From assembly GCA_949316495.1 (NCBI GenBank), contig OX439008.1:13783532-13847531 (forward strand): a stretch of DNA of 64,000 nt, written 5' to 3'. This stretch comes from Amphiduros pacificus. Taxonomy: Eukaryota; Annelida; Polychaeta; Phyllodocida; Hesionidae. Numbering within the stretch: position 1 is the stretch's first letter; each line of letters begins with the position of its first letter. The position numbers and the translations under genes were made by a program. Under the pieces are notes generated by a model that saw only the letters and a program-made list of their open reading frames with translations, searched no databases and was not told the DNA's origin. Below are positions 1 through 12,600 of this stretch, in pieces.

Positions 1-619
1 TTTGCATAATGAACAGAATGAGAAAATGGTTCTCATCAGCTAAAAGGTCATGTGCGCTATAATATCATGATTCATGTCATGAGTACTTTGATACACCTCA
101 TGATGAAAAAAAAGCAGAATTATTTGGTAGTCGTGTAAGGCAGGGTTAACATGAAATGTCAATGTTTATGATAATTTTCTGATTGATAACAAGTTTAATG
201 GTAAAAATAATGTGTCTTCACAGAGATGGCAGTAAATATTCGAAATATGGCGAGGCGATAAAAATGTCTGGCGCTGACTCATGTCTGCACATCACCATAT
301 GACGAACACTCAAATGTCTCATAAATACCACATCTCACATTATAAAGTGCTAAAACCTAATTGATATTTTTTGATCAGATGCCATTGGCATTAAGCATTT
401 ATTAAAAAGATCTATAAGATCATCATTTAGGAGCAATCTGAGTGATGTATATCACAAGCCAGCCCCATTTAGTTGCCATTAACACAGATTTAGATATATG
501 AAACAAACTGGCTATTTCTGTTCCTCACATTATATATTTCCCCTAATAAAGGTCCTCAGAGGAAGCTGTCACACCAAGATTGCATGCCTAAATTCTTTAT
601 ATCAGATTTTTGTCATGGT
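1..619. other. AT-rich unique sequence, no feature seen
   Basis: No open frame of useful length, no repeat and no recognisable motif cluster was seen here. The composition is AT-rich and CpG-poor, like most of the window. Confidence 0.6.
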
Positions 620-639
620 GATAAAGATCTAGACAGACA

Positions 640-860
640 AGAAGTATGGGCAGGGTTTCAGGCTCAGTAGGTGTCTGACTGTCTGTCAGTCTGTCTGTCT
701 GTATGTCCGTCCGTCCGTCCAGGAAGAATAATTTCAACATATCATCACCTGTTTCAGTTACATGATCACTATTTTTACAACAATTGAACGTAGTCAGGGT
801 TTACAATTAATATTCTTAGATTTGACCTTGACCTGTTTTTTTTTTCAGGTTTCAAAAATA
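640..860 (+). repeat. Dispersed repeat fragment with TCTG/TCCG tract
   Basis: A run of TCTG units passing into TCCG units (about 671-720) is followed by AT-rich sequence with a TTGACCTTGACCTG word near 821-834. The same combination occurs at 53800-54265 and, in weaker form, at 30984-31240. I associate this layout with a non-autonomous dispersed repeat family common in molluscs; this is recollection and not a database match. No protein is encoded. Ends are approximate because no clear terminal repeats or target duplication were found. Confidence 0.45.
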
Positions 861-1757
861 TCAAAATTATCAAAATTCTTCACCACATGATGGCAAAAAA
901 AATGGTTTTTTCAAACAGCACCTTTTCAAGTTCTCAGGCTTAGAATAGCTATTTTTTTCCAATAAAACATGTATCTGCTCAAAATCAAATTGGTGGAAAT
1001 CAGCAGAAAGTGAAATATAGTGAAATGCTTTTCATGAAGTTTTTAGTGAATGTTTATGTTGAGGTCATGTATATGAATATTAATTGTGGGCCTTAATGAG
1101 GAGCATATGTTGTAATATTATGCACATTGAGACCATCAGCACCCTGTATTTCATATTTACATTTTTATATTGGAAATACAGTTTAAAGTGTAGAAGTTAA
1201 CATATCTTATCTGTCAGCGCTACACAGTTCATCACACAATCCAGATGATGGGGCTGATATTTGACATTTTTTTATCTTTAACCTCAAATAAAAGTTGCAC
1301 TCCGTGAAAACCAATTTGTGACCTCAGAGAACAACATCCAGGTGCGGCTTTCACAGGATGTTTACTATCAGGCTGAGATAGTAGTGGTTAATTGCAGCAG
1401 GTCACTGGCAAGCAATGGGTTGAAATGAGGTGAATGGGGGAAAGGCAACACCCGCCAGCTATACCTGCAGATTGGGGTCTGCCTCACATGTATAACATTG
1501 AGGTTTTATGGATCCCATATGGAACACCGCCAGCCATGAGACGTTAATCAAAATGCTTTGTTTTTTTGTTTTGTTTTTTTTTTTTTTTATGTAGGTCAGA
1601 CTAATACTTAATCAGCACTGTAAAGTAAACCTTTAAGTGTTACTTTAAGGTAGACTCGCATATCTTTTTGTGTAATTATGAGTCGTAATTAACAGTGTGA
1701 GTGAGCTCCATATTTAGCTGTGATATTTTCTTTTGATGTTAGTAAGTTCAACTAGGT
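861..1757. other. AT-rich unique sequence with a poly(T) tract
   Basis: Nothing coding was recognised. A T-rich run at about 1559-1588, interrupted by single G bases, could be the remnant of a reverse-strand poly(A) tail, but no retroposon body adjoins it that I can recognise. Confidence 0.5.
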
Positions 1758-2012
1758 ACGGAAAGGTTAAAACTTAGAGATCAGAAAGGTTAAAACATAG
1801 AGACCAGAAAGGTTAAAACATAGCGACCAGAAAGGTTAAAACATAGAGACCAGAAAAGTTAAAACATAGATACCAGAAAGGTTAAAACATAGAGACCAGA
1901 AAGGTTAAAACATAGATACCGAAAAGGTTAAAACATAGAGACCAGAAAGGTTAAAACATAGAGACCAGAAAGGTTAAAACATAGAGTCCAGAAAGGTTAA
2001 AACATAGAAACC
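1758..2012. repeat. Minisatellite, 23-bp unit, about 11 copies
   Basis: The core CAGAAAGGTTAAAACAT recurs every 23 bp, with variable bases (AGAGAC, AGCGAC, AGATAC) between cores. The first copy is more diverged (TACGG in place of CCAGA), and the last copies run into unique sequence at about 2012. The unit is not related to the other arrays in the window. Confidence 0.95.
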
Positions 2013-2025
2013 GTAGCGAATATTA

Positions 2026-2368
2026 TCATAAATGATATCACATGAACCTTTACACATGAATGACTTATGACCTTGAAAGTGTTTTTCAAGAGATTTTTTG
2101 AATACAGCATGGAATGTACTCTTGCCAAAGATTTATGCACTAAAAGAGGACTAATGAGAGAGAGAGTTGTACTACGTAGTGCTATGCCACCATCGCGTGC
2201 CATGGTCAGCCAGTGATCCTGGACAGAGATGGTGAGTGGTTGAGGCGGGGTAGCAGAGTCAGAGGAATCACAACAGTAGTACACGCTTCCTATTTTCCTT
2301 TCATCTGCCGTCTGGATCCAGTACCATCCCTTGACAACGGTCTCATGTAAACATCTAGAACAAGCCAA
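2026..2368 (-). other. Open frame of unknown status, possible exon
   Basis: The minus strand carries an open frame of about 110 codons outside a repeat, with GC content above its surroundings between about 2160 and 2350. The predicted peptide begins near ACSRCLHETVVKGWYWIQ and contains a YYCC motif. I recognise no domain. There is no convincing start context, no partner exon nearby and no obvious splice pair. It could be an exon of an unrecognised gene, a decayed coding fragment or chance. The left end runs into the 23-bp array, which argues against the full frame being coding. Confidence 0.12.
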
Positions 2369-2399
2369 TGGAAGATGTGCCTAGTTTATTATGGAATTT

Positions 2400-5309
2400 T
2401 TTAAACAAGATGTCTTTTTCCTCAAAATTCAGAACGTTATCTGAAAATATCCAAAATATTTGATTTTGAATTTCAAAATATAGTACATGACAAAACATGT
2501 TGGTCTGATCTTGAAGCTTAGCCAGGAAAAAATTATATCATGCCTTGCATCAAAGATTTAATTTTGCAGAGAATCTCTCCACATCTCATTATCACAATGT
2601 TGCTTCCTGATTGGTTATCTCTAGTATGACCTCTGTCTTGCACATAGATTTGTTGTAGAACAAACTGCAGGGATGGGTTTGGCCTTTGATGTTGATCTCA
2701 ACTTACAGTACCTTCATTTCTCTCAGATCTCATTTATACCTTCAAATCTTGCAAGTTGTTACACAGGAAGATAGATATATATGATTACCTTGTCATGTAG
2801 AGTAATTCTACATTTGGTTTTCTAAAATTGGCTATTTTTAAAAGAAAAAAACATAATTTTAGTTATTGTGCTGTTATTTATGTATAAATATTACTAATGT
2901 TATATAAAGATACAGGTTCTAGTAAAGCTAACTTTAGAGTTCGTGTCTGTGTGACAATATTTGACAGCAAGAAAAGTCCAAGTCCAGGTAAGATTAAGGT
3001 AAATCTTTGGAAGTCTGGGAGTGTTTATTGGCCCCTCGGGTCTGAGGTAATTACAACAGTATCCTGTATGCAGCTCAGGGGATGAATTGATCATCTTGAA
3101 ATAGATTAATTCAATTTACAGACACGTGGTACACATTTATCCTGATGCAGAAATGATGTAGAAATAATTAAACTATCTGATCTGTTTTGACTTATTTCTC
3201 CAAAGAATTCATTTTAATGGTAGATGATTAATTTTATCTGGTTTGTTATATTTAACTATACTAATCAGTTTTTTTCTTATCCACAAAGGAAAGGAAATGG
3301 TAACCTTGATAAGTAGATATTTTGGGTCTTGATCATTTTTGTGACCTTTCCCTTCACAAAAGGTATTGGCAATGGAATATTCCCTCTTATCAGTCTTTAG
3401 ATGTGTTTGAAAGGAAAACCGATCTGAAGGAGATAACAATAGATGTGAATGGGGTGATAAACACTTCTTCAAAAACCATCTGATAAATTCAAATCTGATG
3501 AAGTACAAAATTTTAAAAATATCATTTCACAAAGTCATTCAAAAGATTATTTACTATTTGATGATAAGATATTTCAGAATATTATGTTCAGATCAATCTA
3601 CATGTTTGAAGAATTTAGTTTATAGTGTATTTATTGGCATCAAGCTTATAAAAGTGTCAAATGGTTTCGTGCCATTAAAGAGGGCATGAAATACTTAAGA
3701 TTTAAAAGATTTCTTATGAACGGTCAACACAGGCGCAATTGTTGTCTGATCTAAACTAGTGACCACCAAGTTTTCACACTCTTGGTGGTGAACTATGGAT
3801 TGAGGTTTGAATAGAAGTGTTTGTCAGATCACAGCATATGTGACTGGTTCCCACGTGATCTGATACAGGACATTTTCCCACACTATCTGAGGACAGGAGA
3901 ATTCTCACGCAGACAGTTCTAGAAAACCTATGCAATATTGTAAAGTGCTCTGACATTCTCTACCTCCACCATCATACATGTGTGTGTATTTTATCCAAGT
4001 TGCTATGCTATCAAGTAAAAGATTTGAAGACATTTTGAACACGAGTCATTATCAAAACCAGTGGTTTTCCCATTGGCAATCATCACCACTTTTTAAGGCC
4101 CCAATACTGTCATTTTCATTGGGTATTTTTAAAGAATATCTCAATAAGTAGAAATGGGAAACCCCTTTGAGATGTATACCTAAATCCTTTTTTTTCTGAT
4201 AGATGACAAGTAAAAAGATATGGTGATTAGAACTTAAGTTTTTGATAGATGTGAAAGTGTTTATTTCTGACTTGAATGAACCTTTACATGTCACATACAT
4301 TTTGGTGCAAAGCCAAAATGTGAACATTTTTGAGGAAATCAAGAGTGGTGAAAGTTCAGTGTCTATCTGCAATCCTCTGGGTGCAGGTGTACTGGGATTG
4401 ATTACTGTAATATTTACAAACAGATAGTTAATCATCATATTATTGACACTTCTCCTTAAAACCTGATGGGTAAAACAAATTACTTAAAACCACAAATTTC
4501 ATGGTGAATTTAGCAAGAAAACAAACTAAGAGCAATCAATTTTTCTTGACAGTAAAATTTGAACATTTAACCTTGTCTGGTAGCTTTTTCTGCATGACTC
4601 TTTTTGGGGGTCAAGAACGATGTCAGACCCCCATGACAATAGTAAACATGAGCCAACTCTATTTTTACCTCCACACTGTATGGTGGTGCCGTCATGTTGT
4701 GGGATTCAATGCTAAACAGGTCAGGTCACATTTATCAAGTGCAAATGAATTGGGTGACACAGTGAAATACATAGGTGTGCTGTCTGGACTGCTGCCAGTG
4801 CATTCTAGGACACTACCCAACTGTGACCAAAAGGAATCACTTCCTTGAGAAAACTTTATTGGAAGATCCACAAACTTGTTCAGTATTATCAAGATCCACT
4901 TCCTGCCTTGTTTGTACACTTATGCAGAAGTTTGGAAGGGTCAATATTTAATGTGACAGTCTGCTTTTAAAACACACAACAGAACTTTTTATCATTCGCA
5001 GTTTGTAATGTTGAAAATTTCTAAACTGGGACCCATTATGATGACCATTTGATGTAAAAGAAAAGAAAGATCATGTTTTTATTCATAGATACTTGCATGG
5101 CTTTCAGTTTAAATTTGAAGGAGAAAAGAGGTCATGAACCGACCTAACAGGGTCAATATCCCTGATGCTTTTTGTTTTCTGTTTGCCACCTGCCGCACAT
5201 GGCATTTTATACCAAAGTGAGGCATAGACAGGTGCAATTTGCCCAAGCCCTAAATTGTTGCATCTTAAATGGGGTACTTAACTCATTTAAATTTCAAGAA
5301 ATCATTATA
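2400..5309. other. AT-rich unique sequence, no gene recognised
   Basis: Several open frames of 60-128 codons occur on both strands, but they overlap each other, have low-complexity AT-driven composition and match no family I know. No tandem repeat or terminal inverted repeat was seen. The longest, on the minus strand at 4052-4438, overlaps an open frame on the plus strand and is treated as chance. Confidence 0.5.
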
Positions 5310-5430
5310 TGCACTGAAGCATATGTACAGAGAATGCAAAGCATTATGATTGGTCAAAAATATAGGACGAGTTATTTAATCACTATAGGAGGAACCTGCA
5401 CATGGTCATGTATATATTTTGTCTTTTTTT
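5310..5430 (+). repeat. Interspersed repeat, copy A
   Basis: This segment resembles 6180-6300 in the same orientation, about 865 bp apart. Shared landmarks in order are GATTGGTCA (5348), a GGAC word, AATCAC, GGAGGAAC, TGCACAT, TCATGTATA and TTTGTCTT. The similarity is imperfect with small indels, so these are diverged copies of one dispersed element or an old local duplication. No coding capacity or terminal repeats are evident. Confidence 0.55.
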
Positions 5431-6179
5431 GTCCCAGAAATCTAGATTTGTACAATGGTTGACCACGACATACCAAAGGTTCACTCTAAGCATGTTTTCA
5501 AATGAGGCAATTGAGGTATTCCAACATAGATGATCAAAACTGAGCCATCCTTGTTTCGTCATTAAGTTTTAAAATTTTACAATGATGAAAACCAGCTTAG
5601 AATATCCTGTATTGAATGGTAACTTGACAGCACGGTCGTGAAAACTATGTCAGTGAGACAGGACCAGCGCATGGTGTAATATAGTCAAAACCATGTCGCT
5701 GTCACACAGAAGGATGTACCCATAATGCTTCCCCATTCTTGCCAGGACTTTCCCAGTGAATCGCTCAAAAACTTCACTCTGCTGAGACGACTTTGCTGAG
5801 ATACACCTCTCGTAAATATGATATAGCTACAGGAAGAAAAGGAAATATTTGTCATATAAAATTATCTCAAGGCAATATATGATGTGCTTTATTTAGTGCA
5901 TATGTTCTGTTATGTTTTGCATCTATTGAAAAGGCAAAGGGTTAAATAAGGATAAAATATTACACATGACAGGATGTGACTCTGTGACCTAGTGGCCTTG
6001 GACCTCTATAATATTTGTAATTCCTGCCATTCCAAAGTTAAGAAATGACTTATTTATTTATGACTATATGATAAGAAGCAACACTTTTACACACTCTGGT
6101 ATACCAGTAAAACTGAATCATCTGAATCCAGTGTCGGAAGCCAAGGTCAAGGTTATATTGTATCAAATAATTGTCATTT

Positions 6180-6300
6180 AATGACTTTTGCAGCATAAAA
6201 TGTTGAGCTTTGTGATTGGTCAGAAAGATGGGACAAAATAATAAATCACCAGGGGGAGGAACATGCACATTCTCATGTATACATTTGTCTTGTGTCAAAG
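6180..6300 (+). repeat. Interspersed repeat, copy B
   Basis: This is the partner of the segment at 5310-5430, with the same landmarks in the same order: GATTGGTCA (6213), GGGAC, AATCACC, GGGGGAGGAAC, TGCACAT, CATGTATACA and TTTGTCTT. Family identity is unknown. Confidence 0.55.
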
Positions 6301-6913
6301 TTTACAATGATCCAGTACATACTTCCCCCAAAAAGTCTTTTTGAGTTTTTGACCTATTAAATATTTGAAATAAGATATTATTTCAATGATGACTATCAAC
6401 ATGTGGTGTTTGTTTGTTTGTTTTTTTAGGATAGTAAAATTTTATCTGCTTGTTTTGGGGGTGATTTGGACATTTTAAAACAAAGTTAGCAGTTATTCCG
6501 TGATTTTCTTGCATATCACTTAGCACTCTGGTTTATTGAATGGCATTCAGGAGCAATTCGTGGTCCAGGAAATCACAGAATTCCATGTCTCTCTGAGAAA
6601 ATAGAACATAGAACATCTACTAACTCTTTTCCTTATCATGCAATTTTTGCACTGATAATTAAACATAATATTTACTAGATACAAAACAAACATCTCTTAC
6701 TTTGCTGTGTTTAATCAGAGTCATTTCTGTCCTCCTTCTGTGACTGTAAAGTCAATATGCCTCCAACCATATGAAGGGCATATCATTTCATATTTCTCAA
6801 CAGAGCTCTGATGTTGAAACCACTGTGTGATATCAAAGCCCACCTTGTTGCAGGACTTTTTCTATTTTTTCTGATTAAAGCATTTTGCATCTTATTCCAT
6901 GCACTCTTTGCAG
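6301..6913. other. Unique AT-rich sequence, nothing recognised
   Basis: A short TTTG run lies near 6409-6430. No other structure was seen before the large 23-bp array begins at 6914. Confidence 0.5.
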
Positions 6914-7960
6914 GTGCCACTCATTCCGTTCAGAATGTGCCACCAGTACCGTTCAGAATGTGCCACCAGTACCATTCAGAATGTGCCACTAATACCAATC
7001 AGAATGTGTCACTAATACCATTCAGAATGTGCCACTAATACCAATCAGAATGTGCCACAAATACCAATCAGAATGTGCCACTAATACCATTCAGAATGTG
7101 CCACAAATACCAATCAGAATGTGCCACAAAGACCGTTCAGAATGTGCCACTAATACCAATCAGAATGTGCCACAAATACCGTTCAGAATGTGCCACTAAT
7201 ACCAATCAGAATGTGCCACTAATACCATTCAGAATGTGCCACCAGTACCATTCAGAATGTGCCCCCAGTACTGTTCAGAATGTGCCACCAGTACCATTCA
7301 GAATGTGCCACTAATACCGTTCAGAATGTGCCACTAATACCAATCAGAATGTGCCACTAATACCGTTCAGAATGTGCCACTAATACCAATCAGAATGTGC
7401 CACTAATACCATTCAGAATGTGCCACCAGTACCATTCAGAATGTGCCCCCAGTACTGTTCAGAATGTGCAACCAGTACCATTCAGAATGTGTCACTAATA
7501 CCATTCAGAATGTGCCACTAATACCAATCAGAATGTGCCACTAATACCATTCAGAATATGCCACAAATACCAATCAGAATGTGCCACAAATACCGTTCAG
7601 AATGTGCCACTAATACCAATCAGAATGTGCCACAAATACCGTTCAGAATGTGCCACCAGTACCATTCAGAATGTGCCCCCAGTACTGTTCAGAATGTGTC
7701 ACTAGTACCATTCAGAATGTGCCCCCAGTACTGTTCAGAATGTGCCACTAATACCAATCAGAATGTGCCACTAATACCAATCAGAATGTGCCACTAATAC
7801 CAATCAGGATGTGCCACAAATACCGTTCAGAATGTGCCACCAGTACCATTCAGAATGTGCCCCCAGTACTGTTCAGAATGTGTCACTAGTACCATTCAGA
7901 ATGTGCCACTAGTACCATTCAGAATGTGCCACTCATACCGTTCAGAATGTGCCACTCATA
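6914..7960. repeat. Minisatellite, 23-bp unit, about 45 copies
   Basis: The core CAGAATGTGCCAC recurs every 23 bp, separated by AATACCAAT, AATACCATT, AGTACCATT or AGTACTGTT variants. Because 23 is not a multiple of three, three units make 69 bp and all three forward frames stay open for long runs; this is a property of the repeat and not evidence of coding. A marked variant with GCCCCCAGTACTG occurs at 7261, 7445, 7675, 7721 and 7859. These spacings are multiples of 23, and 184 bp occurs twice, which reveals an 8-unit higher-order period. It is unrelated in sequence to the 23-bp array at 1758. Confidence 0.97.
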
Positions 7961-8386
7961 TATTCATCATTAGCCTGGCCATGACATCTAGCAAATCTAG
8001 GCACAGGACACAGGTTAGTGTTCTGTTATAGACAAATTATTCCAAATTAGACCCAAATGAAACTTGTGGAAGATGACAAATTAGAAACCCATAATATCCG
8101 AGGAGTCACAGTGATTAGAGATTAAAGGGATATAGATTAGGGATGATGGTCAGAGATTAAGGTAGACTTGATGGCTTTTTAATATCACAGACATTCATTC
8201 ATGTCTTAAACCTTTGGAGAATCTTGGCTCATATTTAGAATATACCTGATAGCAACAAGAAAATAGAATTGAGAAGTATTGGATTCATATTTCAGATTTC
8301 TCGTTGTGGGTTATATTTACAGATCATATTTCTTTTGTAGCATTTAAAATAAATATAGTTGTTGCTCCAGTAGAGTCCATATAAAT
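7961..8386. other. Unique AT-rich sequence, nothing recognised
   Basis: No tandem repeat, long open frame or motif cluster was seen. It separates the 23-bp array from the direct-repeat-flanked insert at 8387. Confidence 0.5.
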
Positions 8387-8449
8387 CCACATGCCCTCCA
8401 AGCGACTGCGATCGTTGTCGCAGACCATCTTTTACCACATGCCCTCCAA
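8387..8449. repeat. 33-bp CpG-rich insert between 15-bp direct repeats
   Basis: CCACATGCCCTCCAA occurs exactly at 8387-8401 and 8435-8449. The 33 bases between include GCGAC...GTCGC arms around CGATCG (8402-8421), a hairpin-capable, CpG-rich segment in a CpG-poor region. The layout looks like an insertion with target duplication or a repair filler; a simple tandem duplication does not explain it because the spacer is not repeated. Confidence 0.7.
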
Positions 8450-9584
8450 ATTATCTCAATGAACACTATATATTGTGATTGAACTTCTGATTTGCCAACT
8501 CCCAGGACCCATATTGCACAGATGGAATTATGATCCGATAATAGTTAATGAGGTGCATGTCTGAACCCAAAACTTAGAGAGCAAGGTCATACAAAGCCTG
8601 ATAATAATGGTATTTCTTTATCTCCTTAGAGAAAAAAAATCTCAGGAATATAATTTGATTGTGCAAAAAAAGGTAAATGCCCTTGCAAATCTTCATTGTT
8701 TGCTCCTATAATGGTCAATAGATACTGCCATTTTCCAAAGCTGAAATTCAATATTTAACATTGCAAAGAACTATTACTGTCATATCCAGTTACCTAGTTG
8801 CAAAAAATTGATTGCTGTCCCAGATAACAATTTACAGTTTTGTATACTTTTATTATATATACATATGTATTTATATTTTGAAGATATCATAATTACTGGG
8901 AGTGTAGTATAAATAAGAATATTTTACTTCAAAGTTTGATTTCGTATCTATGATTCATATTGACATTTTAAATCACCGAAAAGTCATGACATATTTCAAG
9001 TTATTTTGATACTGTTCTCTTGATTATGGTTTGCTTGTAATGCAGGTAGATGCATTGTCACAAGTAGGTCAAATTTATATTTGACAGATATATCAGATAA
9101 CAATATTCTCAAATTGGAATGTGATGTATAAGGATAACTAGTAATAAAAATGAAAATCTAAATGCGAAAGTGCAAAATAGCTAAAACCTAGAACCTAGGA
9201 TCATATTATAGACGGAAAGTGAAGGACTTGCCCAAATGATGGTTGAATATTACATTCTCAGTATTCTGTAATCCAATATGTTAGGTATTTATAACGGAGT
9301 TGACATTTCATATTCACATTTTTCACATGAGGTATGTATAATATTTCAGGTATGGCACAGTTAAGTGTTTTGCCTTTAACAATTGCTGATACAGAGGTGA
9401 ATAACCGAAAGGTAAATGCTTACTCGTTTTGCCTGAGAATACAGAGAAATTCTTGACCTTCTCTCCCCGATTAGTGGCCTAGTGCTTATGGTCAGTATCA
9501 GTGTTCAAATTGACCGCTCATTAAATAATCAGTCAGGTGAATCTTTTTTTGTCATGGCCAAGTCACTTACAGTATCATAACTTA
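8450..9584. other. AT-rich unique sequence, no feature seen
   Basis: No open frame, repeat or element was recognised on either strand. Confidence 0.5.
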
Positions 9585-9590
9585 TTAAAA

Positions 9591-9686
9591 GCCACGCCCT
9601 GTCTCGTTGCATAGACCAATAAGTGTCGCTTTATATTGCATGACGTCATAATATATAGGTCACGCCCAGTCTGCAGAAGACACGTG
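9591..9686 (+). promoter_or_regulatory. Dense promoter-type motif cluster (CRE, CCAAT, CACGCCC, E-box)
   Basis: In 96 bases I see GCCACGCCC (9591-9599, KLF/Sp-like), CCAAT (9616-9620), a perfect palindromic CRE TGACGTCA (9641-9648), TATATA (9651-9656), TCACGCCC (9660-9667) and an E-box CACGTG (9681-9686). The CACGCCC-GTCT word occurs twice 68 bp apart. CREB/ATF and KLF proteins are present across animals, so the words are meaningful in principle. No gene follows that I recognise. An alternative is that the cluster belongs to an interspersed element. Functional status is inference. Confidence 0.35.
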
Positions 9687-9699
9687 GTAAATTTCATAC

Positions 9700-12600
9700 A
9701 ATCAAGCCAGAGTGATCACATCATTGAAGAGGGTGTTAGAATAAGCCTGACGCCAAGGAGCATCGCCAGAGGTGTATTCATTAACATTGTCTCTATCTCT
9801 GACATGTCAGGAAGGAGAACAAAAACACCTGAAAAAAAACAAAGGGAAATACAAAGCTTTGGCAACATAATTTATATATGTTCCTACATTTTGTAATTAT
9901 ATTTTGTAATTAAAGATAAAATTTGTATTTAATCTTCTAATGCTTTTTGATAACATGTAAACGCTTCTGTAAAGTATCAAATATCTGATAAAGGCACACT
10001 CAAATACATGCACACATGGCAGAAACATCGCAGAATGCACTTACAGGAGAGAGAGAGAAAAAATCCCCCAAATCTCAAAATTTGTGAGAATTAACCTTAT
10101 CATTAACTTTATCATCACCACAGCACATTGTAGTTTATTAATTCAAGAAATCTTTCCTGTTAATTAGCTTGATGCCTTTCTCAGATATGTGTGACTTTTT
10201 TTCTCACTTATATAATGTAGTTCTTTTGAAGAAAGAAAGAGGTCTCAAAATGCTCAAAATAGTTCATGCAGATAAATGCGGTTTTTATCAAAAATATTTT
10301 TTTAACATTTTGACTCAACTGTACAATTTTCAGAGCAAGAAGACATAAAGTTAGTTTTTTTTTTGTGAATGTAAGATTGTGAGTCACAAAGAACAGTCAT
10401 GAAATCTGAGTGATGTGAGAATACTATTTGGTAAGATCCTTTCAAAGCCTTTTGTAAAGTTCACAAGGAGACCTACAATGTTGTCCTGTCAAGAGGACAA
10501 AGATATAGTATTTATCATCAAGTACAGACAAAATACCACCAGGATATGGCTTAGAATGGCTATGACATTGGCAACGTGACATTTTAATTTACAGAATATA
10601 AAAAAAAATTCGACTTGAAAAGCAGAATGGGTCAGACAGGCCATGTCTGCTGGGGGCCGATTATGGGTTACATATGAGTGCCAAGCTTTGTAATCATTTC
10701 ATGTCTTGGTATATACAACACAGAGAACAACCTCCCACCAAAGTATTTACAATTTCACCCCTGAACAAACGTGAGACCCCACAGGAACAAACACCAGATT
10801 AAACAAATTAGTCCCTTGAAAACATCAGAGTGCCTGTGACATTAATTAGATTGATTTTGGACCAAACAGTATGTATTGTGGGATTGAAACTTTTTTCCTT
10901 TTCAAAAAGAATCTTTCTTTTATTAGGGTTATGATTTTGGATATGATAGATACTATTTTTTCCATGAGTACACACAGTGTTATGCTGTTAGGATCATGAC
11001 TGGGGAAATGGCTGATAAAACATAACACCAAATATATAGATAATTAGTGTTTATTTGTTTTTTGGTTTTTTTTTAACCAAAAAGTACATAAAATTTTTAC
11101 ATGGTAAATGAATTGAAATGTGCTAAGCACTTAAACAACAAAAGCAATATAATATTTCCTCTTTGGAATTACCATTGTGCCATTGATATGAATTGGATTT
11201 AGTATATTCCTGTTTAATGAGACATGTTGGATCATGAATGCTATTAAGTACTTGACTTTCTAAACCATAGTTCAATATTAGCATACTCTGTTGACATGTT
11301 TATTACTGGATCTGATGGTTTGATAAAAGAAATGAGGTATTTATTCACTTATGTGTTGATAAAGTGCAAACCTTTTGTTGAAATATTGTGGCCCCATGTG
11401 GAGATAATAACTGTAACACTCAAGAGAGGACTGTTAATGTTAGCTGAATATTAAGCAAGTTACGCAAGAAGAAAATATTTGGTGTTTCAGAGCATTTGGA
11501 GTGGGACTTTTTCTGGGTGGAATTAGGTTTGAGAGGGATTAGATTTCATGAGCTTTCTCTAATTAATGGTGTCTGACAAAGTTTTCACCTGCTTTATTGA
11601 TATGGTGCCAACAATTTTGAGAAATATTAGCCTTCTGTAATGGGGTTTACAATCTCTTTCCTTTCCATTTATATTCATTTATTCAGGTGGTTTTTGGTCC
11701 TAACACTCTGTTGTATTTGATATGGCAAAATGTATAAACTTGAAATGATTAGGTTATTTCAAAATTTGAGTTAAAAGCATTTAATTAGACAGTGTGTTAT
11801 GCTGAGAACGAAAAAAAACAAACAAACAGGTTATATCAGAATAATTGTTTTGGCACAAGCATTTATTCCAACTTTCTACTCTCATTTTGTGTTTCAACGA
11901 TATATAGTTGAAAGTACGTGGTGAATGTCAGGTTTACAAATATGATCGAAATGCTCCCACGAAAAAAAAAAATCCTTTTTTGGGGGCAGAAAACCATGTA
12001 GTTGACATTTCCAATAAATGATGGGAAAGCCAAGAAGCATGCAATTATTATTGTTATCATTGTCAAATTGCTTTGGTTTGAATGGGTCAGGCAGGAAGAG
12101 TACATGGTAAGAAGTTTTACTGAATGAGATTGTGTCGTTCTTTGTTCAAACAATTACTATAATAAAACCTGATTTGACCAAGTTTCCTGTTTTCTCATGT
12201 CCAAAGACTTGTCATTGTTTGATATTTGTCAAGCTTACAAACCTTACAATGCCTGTAAAGAAGTGCATCCATTTTGTAGACAATATGATATTAGCACATG
12301 AAATATTTGCCAATGACTTCCAGGTGTGCCTTGGTAAAGCTAAACATATATTTTAATGAAGCGTGACATTTTTTTATGGATTAAATGTGTGTATGCTCGG
12401 TCACAAGTTTTGTATGAACTGTTTCTGACACTTTTACCTCAACTTGAGCCTGACCACTGTATAAGTCAAACATTCCTGACTTTATATTATTTATATCTGC
12501 TATATATGAATAAAATGAATCAGATGGGAGTGACCTCTTGCATTTCCTGGAATTGAACTTTCTTGTCCTATTTCTTGAAATATTTTAATTCACATTCCTT

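Noticed and set aside
4052-4438. 128-codon minus-strand frame as a gene
   Set aside because: AT-driven composition, no recognisable domain, and an opposite-strand frame overlaps it.
6914-7960. Coding repeat protein (CHQYHSECATNTNQN-type)
   Set aside because: The 23-bp period gives the same type of peptide in all three forward frames, stops occur in the array, and no flanking coding sequence is seen.
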